Shown piece by piece: positions 10,733 to 22,456 of a stretch of DNA of 64,000 nt; the first letter of the stretch is position 1; every line of letters begins with the position of its first letter. The position numbers and the translations under genes were made by a program. The notes below the pieces were generated by a model. That model was not told the DNA's origin. It was given only the letters and a program-made list of their open reading frames with translations, and did not search any database. Source of the DNA: Mantis religiosa (taxonomy: Eukaryota > Arthropoda > Insecta > Mantodea > Mantidae); assembly GCA_030765055.1 (NCBI GenBank), contig CM060955.1, forward strand, positions 153,388,506 to 153,452,505, written 5' to 3'.

Positions 10733-12021
10733 CGAAGGCTGTTCAATAAATAATAATCATAATTTCTCGCACTATAATACAACCTTATTATATACTGTTA
10801 GCTTAATGTGAAACAAACAGGCTGTAGTAGTTTCATTGTTGTTGCTCCTAGTTCCCGCCTGTAAGAACCAGACAAGTTCAGACATGTTCAGTATGCCTTA
10901 CCGCTTCAATGGAAGTATAACGCGAGGAACAATATGCAGCTTTGAAATTCTGCTTTCGTCTAAACCAATACTTAAGTTGAGGCTTATACAATGTTACAGG
11001 AGTCCTATTGAGAGTCTGTTCTTCCCTACAGCACAGCTCGAAGGTGATCTAAAATGTTTAAAGAGGGAAGATAATCAATTTCAAAGCAAGGTGGACCGGT
11101 GTTTCAACTACTGCTCATACGGAAGAAACCATCAACACTGCTGCTGTCATACTGAGAAAGGATCTACGAATTTCCTTAAGATCTCTTTCTGAAATACTCA
11201 ACATTTCATTGGGTGCCACCCACACCTTGGTGACAGAAACATTACACAAGAGACGTGTTTGTGCGCGATGGGTTCCAAGACTGTTGATTCCCGAAAAAAA
11301 GGACATTCGCAAGCAGGTCTGCATGCAATTAAAGTTGATGTTAAGGAAGATCCGGGGTTTCTGTGAAACGTAATCACTGCTGATGAAACTTGGGTACATC
11401 ATTTTGATCCTGAGAGCAAACAGCAAAGCTCAGTGTGGAAATCTCCTTCATCACCAACCCCCAATTTGCAAAAGAGCTAGGAAAGCTATTTTCATCTCAT
11501 TCTTTGATATTCATGGAATGGTTTATCAGCATGTTGTACCTGCACACACATCAGTAACTGGACAATACTACAGGGATGTCCTGAAAACATTTCAAGTCCA
11601 TATCAGGCGCAAAAGAACACATTTCCGTGAAGCAGGCTGGATGCTGTACCACGATAATGTGCGGCCGCATATTGCCAATGTTGTTGCTGAATAGCTTGCA
11701 AAAATCAACGTGAAGTACATCCCTCGCCCTCCCTATAATCCAGATCCAGCCCCCATGTGACTTTTTTATTACCTAATTTGAAAAGACGTCTTCGTGGGAG
11801 GCATTATACCTCATCAGAAGCAGTGGTGAGGGCTGTGAGGGTGATTTTGAAGGATTTCTGAAAACATCGTTTCCAGCGTGTCTTTGAAGACTGGCAGAAA
11901 CGTTGGGACAAGTGCATCGCATTCAGGGGAGACTATTTTGAGAAGGATCATCATAATTATGAGGATGAGTAAAGGTACATTGTCAAAAAAATTGTGATCA
12001 TTCTTTATTGAACAGCCCTCG
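10733..12021 (+). mobile_element. mariner element (DD34D), nearly full length, dead
   Basis: About 1.29 kb bounded by imperfect terminal inverted repeats (starts CGAAGGCTGTTCAATAA, ends TTATTGAACAGCCCTCG) and flanked by TA at 10731-10732 and 12022-12023, the usual Tc1/mariner target duplication. The length is typical of mariner. The transposase is split over all three plus frames. Catalytic signatures are visible: DETW at 11382-11393, HDN with Asp codon at 11653-11655, and a CDF-type Asp at 11759-11761. The last interval is 106 nt, which is 35 codons plus one extra base, so DD34D spacing is kept apart from a +1 frameshift in a C run. Stops occur throughout. It inserted into a tail segment of the array. 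Confidence 0.93.
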
Positions 12022-12829
12022 TAAAATTACAAATACCCTACATTGCTCTTAACGTTAGCAATATTAACGTAAGTAAAGATTATTCAAAGAATCACCATTT
12101 GTTTGAAACAAACTACAGGTTTATTTAAACTACTCAGTGCTTTAAATGATTTCTTAAAATCTGATTGTTTAAGTTTCATTCCCGTCTAAAATTGTATTAG
12201 AGCATGTATAGTAAAGGAAGTGGACAGAAGAAGAAATAAAAGTGTATTGTAAGATTTATGTATACTGAAGGTATATAGCGTATTAATAAAAGTAGTGTAA
12301 AATAACGTTCTTAAACTTATACCAAGTCAAACTATCTTAGTTACAAGACAAATACTTACAGATAGGATGTGACGTATAACACGTCAGGACACTCATTGAA
12401 ACACTGTCGTAACAAACAAGTCTGTATTAACTGTAGTCATGAATTATTGATAAAATAAACTGTGTAAATTGTGATCTACAGCTGACAGCAGCGAATGTAT
12501 AACATATGTTATTGAGTCTATACAGTTATCATTTCAGAACTACTAAATCATACACGGAGTTCACTTATTTAACAAGCAAATCTAGTTTTAATTACATTAC
12601 ATTAATCCCCAGGATTTATTAGAGTAAAGAAAACCTAGGAGGTGATCAGTCCCCAATCTTCATTAAATTTATGCACTTAAACATAAATGTTAATGGAAAT
12701 ATATTTTGTGTCATTGTTGAAGATGCTGAACATGTAAATCACCTTGGTGCTTACCTCAACTTTTAGTATTGACTTTTACAGAAACGACCCTTTTATATTC
12801 AGATAATTACAATATCTAGGGCAATATTT
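12022..12829 (+). repeat. Segment between mariner and B5
   Basis: 12205-12500 matches 31700-32010, with shared runs AGTAGTGTAAAAT and AACAAGTCTGTATTAACTGT. No coding sequence seen. Confidence 0.6.
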
Positions 12830-13260
12830 GCATTTAATTTTTCTGTATAATGCAAATTTTCCTCTACCTGCTACGTAATGTAATGCTCTACACTATAAAG
12901 ATAACACCACGAACAAAATCGGTACAAACCTGTAGTTCAAATGTCTCGCGTGTTTCATGAGTAACTGTGACTACAGCGACAACAGCGGAATTCTCATGCA
13001 ACACTAAGTACACGTAGTACGTTATAGATGACGCGCAAGTTGTAATTCCTGGTATATATTCTTATGGCTTAACTGTTAAGAATCTCACATAAAATATTAG
13101 AATAGTGATGCATTATTTTGGATTAGAACATTTTCTATGTGTGAACGATAGTAAACTGTGGCCATATTATTTATTAAAATGACTATAAATCAACAATGAT
13201 TATTGTGTTTGAAAACAAAACAGTCCAAAAGCAAGTACAAGTTCTATAAATTTTAGCTTC
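12830..13260 (+). repeat. Core block B5
   Basis: Full core block; GACTACAGCGACAACAGCGG at 12970-12990 is shared with B13 and links these two as a subtype with B1. Confidence 0.85.
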
Positions 13261-14284
13261 TACTCTATTCTTTCTTCATAATTACTCGTTTTACTGGAAA
13301 CAATATGGTACACATATTTCTGCCAAACACTGCCAAGAGCGATACCAAATTCCGTGCCACTTTAAGTTTCACGCATCGCATTTACTTTGTATCTTGCAAA
13401 TGTTGGAAATAACAACGAAATGGAAAGGTAAACTGCAGTTGTAACTAATGCGTGTCCTATACAGCTTTTCAAATTCTTATTAAATATAAGCATTAACAGA
13501 GCTTCTGTGTTCTATCTTTAAAGAATTAGTGCTATATTTGTACGTAGTTGCTGGTATCTTCATTTAAAAATTAAGTGTACATTTATGTAGTTTTTATTTT
13601 TGTTACATTTTTCTTTCAAGGAATTTCTTAACATCATTGCTCTTTTTCTGTGTATAAATATATTGGAATCCAAGAATCTTTTCCGGTTTTCTTGTAGCTA
13701 CAGAATGCTCTAGTGTTAAGTTAGTTTTCTTCTAATTGTTACAGTAAGAAGCTTTGGAATTCCAAAATGAGGGAAAGAGGAAACATATGTGTTGTATAAC
13801 CTCAACAGCATTTTGAGTGGTCTCCTTCTCTCGTTGTTTGTTAAAGTTGTAGTTGTTTTAAAGGCATAATTATGAAACTGTAACGGGAATATTAAAGCTG
13901 TAATGGTTATTGGAAGACAATTATTTATATATAACAAGAAAATAGTCAAGTTTTGAAGTGATCTCTTGCGATCTTTTTCAGAAATTAGTTGGCCAGTCTT
14001 CGAATTCACAACTCGTGCACTCATGAATAGTTTACCTTACTTTCTCGGCGTATTTAACTGTCTGTGGTAGTTACCTTTTTCGTCCACAAAGGTCGTTCAA
14101 ACAAAAGAATAAACTACCGTGCCCTAGGGAACAGATTTTGAAAAACTAACCCGAGTGGCCCGCCAATCAGAAACAACCACGCTTACCTTAGGTCTAACTG
14201 AAAGATGCTACTGAAGTCTCCGTATTAAATTATTGGAGGTGAATGGAATACTTTCTATACTCAAATAACTACATAACACAGAAA
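13261..14284. other. Mostly unique noncoding stretch
   Basis: No recognisable gene. The 102-codon minus frame at 13716-14024 has no known motif. 14040-14190 resembles 55780-55930 (shared ACAGATTTTG, CCGCCAAT-like and CACGCTTACC-like runs). Confidence 0.5.
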
Positions 14285-14939
14285 GTAATAACGACTTGAA
14301 GATTGCGTTTTTGTATGTTACGTCATTCTACTCCTCTCAGGGTTGTACAAGGCATGTTTTTACTGAAAGAAAGAGCTGTTTACATCTGATTATAGAAATT
14401 ATTTAAATCTTGCGTAAGTAGCATGTTTTAATCAACTCTCGTCTTTCTGTGTTAAGAAATAAATGCTGTTCTCACAGATTTAACTAAATTATAAATATTA
14501 AAACATTTTATTCTAAGTTTACTAATGACGTAATAAAGATAATTTCTGAAAAATATATCAAGTTTTATAAAGGAAGCAAATATGAATCATCATATATGAT
14601 TTAACTACAAAGACCCCGCATTGCTGTTAATGTTAACAATTGTGACGTAGCCAGGTCTACAAAAATAACTATAGGAAAATGTTACATGAGAACAGATATA
14701 ACATAAAACACTTTACACTTTTAGTAGAAAAAATTTGTTACATTTTATCCATTATTTGTGCCAAATGATTTCCAATGTGATGTATAACACGTGTTTAATT
14801 TCTCAATAAATGCAATCGCACAATATATTAACTGTGCAAATATGTATTTACCTTTTAAACTAATGTTATGTTAGGTGAGGTGGAAAGTTAAATCGCTTAG
14901 AAAAGACGATTAACATTAAGAAATATCATCTTAAGTACA
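14285..14939 (+). repeat. Module D 3-prime part and segment E, copy 2
   Basis: 14285-14400 matches the 3-prime part of module D (TATGTTACGTCATTCTACTC). 14400-14939 matches segment E. Noncoding. Confidence 0.65.
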
Positions 14940-15384
14940 GCAGTTGTAGGAATGTGTACATTTCTTTTCGCAGCTCAAACATACCTTGGAATATTATCTC
15001 AACTTATATTTCCCTGACAGTAGAATGAATACAAATTCTGAATCCCTCGCCTTACCTTATTCCGCTTCTCCCACTGATGTAGTGGTTTTTATTTCTGAAG
15101 CGTATCGATGTAAGGAAGTTTGCAGTTTCTTATTGTACGAATTCCTGGAGTAATTCCAATGCACATTCATTATAAGCCCATCTTACACGAACATAAAAAA
15201 TAACAAAATGCTTGAAATGGAGTAATTAGATACCTTCTTTGTGGAAAAGGAGTTTGATTACACACTTACACTGAAGACAACTGAAGGTCACACCAACACA
15301 AAGCTACGCTACTGTACCCTAGAAAGCATTTATGAAAAATTAATCGGAGTCGACCTCCAATAGGAAACATCCTCGCATTCCTTA
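14940..15384 (+). repeat. Segment F, copy 2
   Basis: Close match to 5376-5849, in the same place ahead of a B block. Confidence 0.75.
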
Positions 15385-15815
15385 AATAAACATTTAATTT
15401 TTGAATAGAATGCAGTTTCTCCTCTAAGTAATATATGTAATGCTCTACACTAAAAGAAAACACCAAGAAGAAAACCGATACAAACGTGCTGTTCAAATGT
15501 TCCGCGTGTTTCCTGAGTAACTGTGACTACAGCGACACACAATGGCAGTCTCGTGTATCGTGAAGTACACGTTGGATGTCATAGATGCCGCGCAAGTAGT
15601 AATTGCTATGTATATATCAATATGTCTTCGTTACAAGGAATATTTTAATTAATGTTTCAGCAGGTCGATGCTTTTTTGTTCTGCACTAATTTCTAAATGT
15701 GAATGACAGTAAACTACAGGAATATCTTATCCAAAAGTCAATTTATACCAACAGGAGGCATTGTATATTCGAATTAAAGTTTTCTAAATTCTTTACAAGT
15801 TTCAGAAATTCAAGA
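15385..15815 (+). repeat. Core block B6
   Basis: Full core block; GACTACAGCGACACACAATG near 15525. Sister of B3. Confidence 0.85.
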
Positions 15816-16498
15816 GCTAATTCTTATTTTCATTCCAATTCCTCACTATTTTCATTGACTATGGCACGCCGTAAATATGCCGTAGGTACCTCGTTCTGTT
15901 AAAGAAACATTAAAACTTTTCCGTTTATCAACTAGATACAAAAGGGCTCTATACATTTACGACAATCTTTGACTTTTTTAACTGTAAACCTTCGTGGCAT
16001 TACAGACATCCTAGTTTTTCCTTTATTACATTTACAATTCAAAACACCTTGTTCCATGTGTTTGTACTACTGAATAATCACATGGATCTTTGGAAATTCC
16101 TGTTCATTGACTACTTTCAACAGCGTCTATAATGAAATAAAGAAGAAGAAATGGAGGTAGACCTTGAGCTATAGTCAAATACTTCAATGCTGGTCGCTAC
16201 CTGTAACCTGGAAATTTTGTTTATCTTGTGTGGCCTATGTATGAAAAATCATGACCACCTCCAACTTAATATACATATTGATAAATTCAAGGTAATAAGA
16301 AGGAATATCCAAGAATTATTTCACACCACGAAAAAAAAACCTATTTGGCAAATTGTATATTATAACAAGATCTACATTTTCTATTATCTGTTACACTTTA
16401 TTAGTTATATAAATGATAGAAACAATAAATGGCAATTCAATGGTATACCGGGGAACATATGAGTTATTTGGAGAAGTTAATGTCATTTCGGCATGTTG
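15816..16498 (+). repeat. Tail after B6, A module and linker
   Basis: Same order as 6276-7014, with part of the tail deleted. No gene. Confidence 0.7.
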
Positions 16499-16572
16499 GC
16501 CATAGTAGCTCAGTGGTTTACGTCAACCGCAATGAGATTGGCAGATCTGTGGTTCAAATCCCGGCTATAGCA
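16499..16572 (+). mobile_element. tRNA-like unit 2
   Basis: Starts GCCATAGTAGCTCAGTGG, has a B box GGTTCAAATCC and ends CCCGGCTATAGCA. The acceptor stem pairs; the anticodon arm is disturbed. Confidence 0.6.
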
Positions 16573-17444
16573 CTGGATATATTCCGTCTGGCCCTACTCA
16601 TTCAAAGCTGCAGCTTTGTTGTATACAAAAACAGTATAGTTCCGCAAGAAATATTGTGCATTTTGAAAACAGGAGTCGGCCAAAGACTTTATAAGATCCA
16701 GGAATTCAACGTTTGATGTATGTCGAACCAAATCTGGTTCTTCAGCTCAAATTATTTGTGAATAAGTATAGCTACCACCTCGTTACCCTAAAGATTAATT
16801 TAGTATTCTAATTTATAATATTCGTATTTTAATAGATACATGTAAACCTTTTTTGTGTAATAATTACTAACTGTAGTAACTATTCGGTTTCTTTCTTATT
16901 AATATAAGGATCAATTAACAAATCTCTCTAAAACTACAATATGGATCAACCCTTTGTATAGTAGTAAGGGAGTTAAAGAGACCTTAAAATTATCTTATAG
17001 ATCTTTCTCTCTCTTCTTACATCTTTCTACACACACACATATCTTGAAAATCCACCAATTTACTATCATTAGGGTAAGTAGAAAGGTAAGTCCAAAACTT
17101 ATGCTTTATTTACTTACGTCCTGCAACAGTAAGTCATATCTGACGACGACACTAGTGAAATAATGCTTACATAAACCGAGACAATGTGTACCTAAAGTCT
17201 TTGTGAAGAGAAATTAAAATGGGTAACGGCAAACATCAAATATCCATTCTCTTGGCAATTCATTAATTCTTTGCTCTGTCCACTTAGGTAGAGATTGCTT
17301 TGATTTGATAGCCACGACCTATACCTATATGGATCTGCCATTACACATTCAACATTTTCGAAGAAGTTTCTAATTAAGGGATATTGTCTTATTGCGAATT
17401 TTTTTTTAGCTCCAGGTGATACCAAAATATATATTTACACTGCA
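16573..17444 (+). repeat. Segment G, copy 2
   Basis: Close match to 7089-7979 and 24591-25444. Noncoding. Confidence 0.75.
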
Positions 17445-17865
17445 ACCATGCCATTTAATTTTTGAGTGGAATGCAACTTCTGCTCTACCTACTATGTACT
17501 ATAAGGAACGTACGACGAACAAAAGCGGTGCAAACCTGCAGTTTAAATGCTCCGCGTGTTTCCTGAGTAGCTCTGACTACAGCGACACACAGTGGAAGAA
17601 ACGTGCAACGCAAAATACACAAAGGACGTTATAGATGACGAAAAAGTTGTAATTGCTATGTGCATACGAATATGTCTTAGCTTTTAAGAACATTTTACAA
17701 CAAATTAGAACATCGACCTTCCTTTCAAAGTTTAAATCATATCCTAAATGTAAACTATGGTAATCTGTATCTATACTGTACACATAAATTAATATAAACC
17801 GAAACTAAGTATTGAATTTTGGAACAAGAGTCTACTAAATCTCTATAAGTAGCAGGAATTCAACC
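17445..17865 (+). repeat. Core block B7
   Basis: Full core block with GACTACAGCGACACACAGTG at 17576-17595; G-linked subtype. Confidence 0.85.
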
Positions 17866-18032
17866 CTTGATGTTCATTGATTATGTATGTCCAATCATAA
17901 TCAATGCAGCGCTTTATAAATGTGGTGTCCGTAGTTCAATACTTTTGGTGTTTCCAACTAAGATGCTTAATTGGGTACAGAAGAGTTGTGTACCTTATGA
18001 CGTTGTTTGACTGTAGACAATAAACAATTCAT
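17866..18032 (+). repeat. Tail after B7, cut by the Penelope-like element
   Basis: Matches the tails after B4 and B10 until about 18010, where the Penelope-like element begins. Confidence 0.6.
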
Positions 18033-19380
18033 TTGATAGTAAAGAAAATGGAAAACACAATTATAAAAACTGAAGAGGTGATGGTGTCGTTTGATATCAG
18101 ATCTCTATTCACGAGCATACCAGTAGAAAAAATTCCAAAATTGATGAAAGGCTTGTTATCCAAAAGCAACGTTGCGAATGATAACATAGAGGAATACATC
18201 AAATTAACCACCCTATGTATTGAACAAAACAGCTTCACGTTCTCCAGCAAGATCTTCCAACAAACAGCAGGCTTGGCCATGGGTAACCCTCTTTCACCAT
18301 TACTAGCTAATCTGTTCATGAGTAATTTGGAAACACACATTACTAAAGCCTTTCCACATATTTTCAAATGTTGGCATAGATATGTCGACGATGTGTTTGC
18401 GATAGTCACTAGAAGACTAACCGAGGATGCTATAAAGTTGCTAAACCTACAAGTAAAATCCATAGTTTTCACCATTGAAGTAGAGCAGGATGAATGGCTA
18501 CCTTTTCTAGATTTGAAAATCATTAGAACACCAACAGGGTTACAATTTGGAATATACCGAAAAACAACACATGTTGACAATTACATTAAATGCAACTCAT
18601 TCAACCCAGTACAACATCAATAGGTAGTATTCCATAGTTTAGTTCACAGATTAATCAACATTCCGCTAACAAAAACAGAATATGAACAGGAGTACGCTCA
18701 CATTCACCAGGTTGCCGAACTGAACAACTATAACACAAATTTCATCAAAAAACTGATCTACAGACACAAAAGAAACAAAAACTTAAGGGACATTACTACG
18801 TTAAAAAAACTAGAAAACCCAAAAACCAGATATGATAAATTTACATTTCATCCAAAGTACTTCAAAAAATTTTAAAAGATATTTAAGAGTTTCAACATAA
18901 AATTAGCCCCTCAAAACAAACACAATATCCGCAACTTACTAAACCACCCTCTAAAAAATAGCACACCGAAAACTCAATTATCAGGCATTTACCAAATGAG
19001 TTGCCTGGATTGTGACAAGATATACATTGGTAAGGCCAAAAGGAATCTAGGAACAGGAATGAAAGAACACTTCAGAAATATTAAATTCAAACAAATGGAC
19101 AAGTCGGCCATAGCACATCACTTTTGGTCTGAGAATCACAACATAAAACAAGAAATACAACTCAACAGGCAAAGAAACCTCTGGAACTACAGATTTGGGA
19201 AAACATATTTATTACGAAAAAACAGGACCTCTTGATGAATTTTGAAATTCCCGCGGTAGATGACGTCATCAAGCTTAACAGGACGATAGATGGCAGCACA
19301 ACACCAAGCCTGATGCAGACACGGGATGCATCATCAGTCATCCACAGAACTGAGGATAGGGGAGAAGTCCCCAGAAACTA
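18033..19380 (+). pseudogene. Penelope-like element: RT and GIY-YIG nuclease, 5-prime truncated
   Basis: One reading frame runs from 18033 to about 19235, interrupted only by TAG at 18621-18623 and TAA at 18873-18875; a frameshift then moves it to another frame ending near 19380. The first part is a reverse transcriptase: FDIRSLFTSIPV, then GLAMGNPLSPLLANLFM, then the catalytic box YVDD at 18381-18392, then LPFLDLKI. After a basic linker comes the GIY-YIG nuclease: GIY at 18983-18991, the C..C motif MSCLDC, YIG at 19023-19031, then HFRNIKF and AIAHHFW. RT followed by GIY-YIG is diagnostic of Penelope-like elements. Only the C-terminal fingers/palm and nuclease remain; the N-terminal RT part is gone. 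It lies in the tail after B7. The 183-codon antisense frame is a shadow. It is the best preserved coding sequence in the window. Confidence 0.95.
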
Positions 19381-19669
19381 GTCTTCATAAAAAACTTGTA
19401 AGTGGAGAGAAGTATATACAAGGTTGACTCACTTGCCTAATTATAGTAACAATTTACATCCTTGTTTAGTAATTTGATTACACATTTCCACAGGGCCTTA
19501 AACGCGGTTAAGGTGTCATAAAAGAATACCAAATTAAAGTTCTGCAAGAAAGCCTACTCTTTATTTAAATAACCCTTACAGACAAAGACCTCAAATTAAT
19601 GTACCTTGAACTTCCAAGAGCGTCTATAAACAACTAAAGAAGAAGGTACAAAGGTGGACCTTGAGCAGT
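19381..19669 (+). repeat. Tail remnant and A module before B8
   Basis: The array tail resumes (ATTTGATTACAC...), then the A module runs from 19545 and joins B8 directly at CTTGAGCAG. Confidence 0.7.
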
Positions 19670-20000
19670 TGAAATGTCCTGCGCGTTTCCCGAGTAGTAG
19701 TGACTGCAGCGGCACAGAGTGGAAGTCTTATGCAACATAAAGTACGCCTACTGTCTGATAGATGACGCGCGGGTTGTAATTGCAGTGCATATATCAATGC
19801 GTCTTAAATATTAAGAATATTTTAACAACATTAGAGTAGTGATGTTTTGTTTTGGTTCCAAACATGTAATAAATGTGAATAATAGATATTTGTAGTTATA
19901 TCACATATAAAAATCAATATAGGCCGACAAGAGATATTGTATTTTCGAACAAAAATCTACTAAATCTTGTATAAGTTTCATAATTCCAGAATTTTTTTTA
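19670..20000 (+). repeat. Core block B8 (short subfamily)
   Basis: Lacks the first 120 or so bases of B. A joins at TTGAGCAGTTGAAATG. It carries the subfamily variant GGCACAGAGTGG. Confidence 0.85.
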
Positions 20001-21229
20001 CTCATTTGTTCTAATTCCACACTGTCGAAGTATTAGATTTTGTATAAGACATTGGAAACATCAGAGATTGCTTTTTCCTTAAAGTTATAACTCAAAATGT
20101 ATACGCAGCTCTAAACATCCACATGCATTTTCAGAAATTCTTCTTCATTAACATATTGGTAACATTTAATTAAATCATCTCTGTGACAGCAGTATCTCTC
20201 GATTATATTTTACTTTAGTTCACTCAGCTCTGTTTGGAAATTTGAAAATGCTTTCTATAGTAAGGCACTGAAAACATATTTAGTTTATGTCCTATTACGG
20301 ATATTGAGTTTATTTTTCAAATTCTATAAACATCTGGTATCTTCCAGGATCTTCGCAGTTTAACAAATTGAATTGTTCTAATGACGTAAAATCCTCTAAT
20401 GTCTCTGTTTAAGTTTCTCTTTAAATAAAAAACTCTGCATACTGAATGTCACAACATGTTTCTGTCACAATGTTCTGTCCTGCACTGAGCAAATAGTTCT
20501 ATTCAAGGAACAAATTCAGTTAACAGTCCGGTTGTCGTAAATGGCGATGAAGCAAGTGTTATTTATATGTTTCTAAATTTTATTTTATATTTAAGTTAAA
20601 GCGGAACTTTTAATGGACTGTTGCTTTTCTGAGGTCAGAAATAAATGCAGTGATCGGAGAACTAACTAAATTAATAAAGTTGTAAGTCTGCCATTTGTGC
20701 CTTGATGTAGGATAATGTTAGTTACGTAATAACGTCAGAGCAATAACTTCTGATATCAAGTATCCTAATGGAAGAAATTATAAATAAGATATATAATCAC
20801 AAGGACCCTACATTGTTGTTACAGTAACAATGGTAACGTAAATAACGTCTACACATACAAGTACGAGAGAATGCTATAATAGAACAAATATAATATAAAA
20901 TCTATTATACCCTTCGGTAAAGAAATTTAAGTACAGCCGTAAACCAAAACAGGAGCAGCTGCTAATATAATCCCAACTTTAAGATTTTCATTGGGTCTTA
21001 TTTTGTTTCAAATGTAACTTGGATATTATCTCAAACTATTACTACAAATATGAACGTTTTGCCTAACCAAGATCTCTCCAGTCATTCAGCACAACTTATC
21101 GCCTCTCGAACAGCTATATCATATATTATGAATAACCAAATATACGACTCAATGCATTATTTATTGTGTATACTCCAAACCTTTACAACTTTAGGCTACA
21201 TTTATTTCTCTTTATCTTGTTGCTTCATT
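20001..21229 (+). repeat. Long tail after B8
   Basis: Matches 52241-53629 over most of its length and parts of 10121-10732, 27601-27955 and 50441-51150. Noncoding. Confidence 0.7.
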
Positions 21230-21830
21230 GGCTTACATGACACCCTCGTCTTCTGCTCTGTCAGGTAGCTCTTAACTTCCAGGCCTTCTTGTTACTTAAT
21301 TAGCACCTTTCCTCCCGCATCTTCCTTTCTTATATTCTTGCCTTTGATTACATTCTCTAATAACTCGCCAATACTTCTTACCTTCTTTTCCTCCATTCCT
21401 GGTAACACTTGTATAACTACTATCCTGTTCTCTATTCTCTCCCATTTTTTCTCCCAAAACTTGTTTCTCCATATTGCAAGCTCCTCGCAGTCTGTTACAT
21501 AGTGTTTTATACTCTCTTTTCCCCCACACAGTTCACAAATTCACTTTTCCCTACCTCTTATCTCTCTTAGGAATATTGTTCCAGTTCTTATCCAAGCTAG
21601 CCCTTCTCCCTTGTCTATTGCAGTAATCTACGTATGCCTCTCGTTTCCGATTTCTCTTTATTTGCTTGTAAAATTGTAATTATTTCATATTTTCTGAACT
21701 TCCGCATATTTCCTGACTTTCTATATCTTGTATTCTGCATTTTACCAATTTACCCACATCACTTGTATTACTTTCCTCTAATCTCCATTTATCTCTCATT
21801 TCTATTTTTCCCATAATTCCTCCAACCGCT
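21230..21830 (-). pseudogene. Non-LTR retrotransposon C-terminal fragment, copy 1
   Basis: Minus strand. Frames carry pieces of the C-terminal tail of a non-LTR retrotransposon ORF2-like protein, seen more completely at 53896-54219 and 63316-63648. Here the 77-codon frame at 21296-21529 gives the last part (KQVLGEKMGE..., then YWRVIRECNQR), which follows the Cys-rich CELC motif in the other copies. No RT domain. Broken by frameshifts. The fragment sits in duplicated flanks, so it was copied with the array rather than inserted four times. Confidence 0.6.
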
Positions 21831-22030
21831 GCCCAGCAACTGTTTGTGTTCTCTAATCATTTCTGCCATAACAAAATATATGAGAGTATTGTAGTTTTTT
21901 ATACTTATAGTGTTCTAAAGTAAACGGAACTGTTATGAAGTAAATATTAGTTTGACATAAATGTAAACAAGAAGTAAGATTAACTATTAAGTAACTACTA
22001 AAAAGATGAACTATCAAAGTAATCTATGAA
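21831..22030 (+). repeat. Flank shared by the non-LTR copies
   Basis: Matches 28561-28760, 54246-54430 and 63656-63830. Noncoding. Confidence 0.65.
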
Positions 22031-22223
22031 AATGGAAATTAATTATTCTTTCACACTGGCCGTGTGTAGGCTAAATTGTGTAAACGTAGAGCCAGACTGA
22101 AAAATTCAATGCCATAGCCGGGATTTGAACCACAGATCTTCTGGCTGAATTTTTCAGTCTGACTCTACGTTTACAAAATTTAGCCTACACACAGACAGTG
22201 TGAAAGAATAATTAATTTCCATT
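22031..22223. repeat. Palindrome with 78-bp arms
   Basis: The left arm 22031-22108 is nearly the exact reverse complement of 22146-22223 (AATGGAAATTAATTATTC against GAATAATTAATTTCCATT at the outer ends). The 37-base centre is the minus-strand 3-prime half of a tRNA-like unit. The arms are the body sequence that follows tRNA-like units elsewhere. Confidence 0.9.
22110..22145 (-). mobile_element. Half tRNA-like unit at the palindrome centre
   Basis: Minus strand: reads AAGATCTGTGGTTCAAATCC and on to the GGCTATGGCA end. The D arm and 5-prime acceptor strand are missing. Confidence 0.75.
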
Positions 22224-22384
22224 AATTAACCTAATAGTCGTTAACTATAAAGCTCGGGCCTTAAAGTACTTACATGTAGCAAGTCGCCATTGAGGTAGTT
22301 GTCTCATGTGTTTATGAGAACTCCTAATGGCTTATCGGGAAAATACGAGTCAGTTGGAGAATTTCATTTCATATCGGCACGTTG
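22224..22384 (+). repeat. Linker with an empty SINE site
   Basis: At about 22244-22258 it reads CTATAAAGCTCGGG and continues straight to AAGTACTTACA. The copies at 41073-41316 and 47756-47996 have a SINE at this point. Confidence 0.7.
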
Positions 22385-22456
22385 GCCATAGTAGCACAAT
22401 GGTAGTGCGGCTGGACGGAAACCAGAAGATCCGTGGTTCAAATCCCGGCTATGGCA
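22385..22456 (+). mobile_element. tRNA-like unit 3, full 72-nt cloverleaf
   Basis: Best preserved tRNA-like unit. Acceptor GCCATAG/CTATGGC pairs fully with an A after it. D stem GCAC/GTGC and anticodon stem CTGG/CCAG. The anticodon loop ACGGAAA places GGA at 34-36, but position 33 is C instead of U. T loop TTCAAAT; two mismatches in the T stem. No long variable arm, so it is not a normal tRNA-Ser. A followed body (TTTTTCAGTCTGACTCTACG) makes it a SINE-type head. Confidence 0.7.

Noticed and set aside
18029..18580. 183-codon open frame on the minus strand
   Set aside because: Exact antisense of the Penelope-like reverse transcriptase; the sense frame carries all family motifs.
22385..22456. 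Functional tRNA gene
   Set aside because: Folds well, but has C at position 33, two T-stem mismatches and a repeated body after it; treated as a SINE-type or pseudo-tRNA unit.
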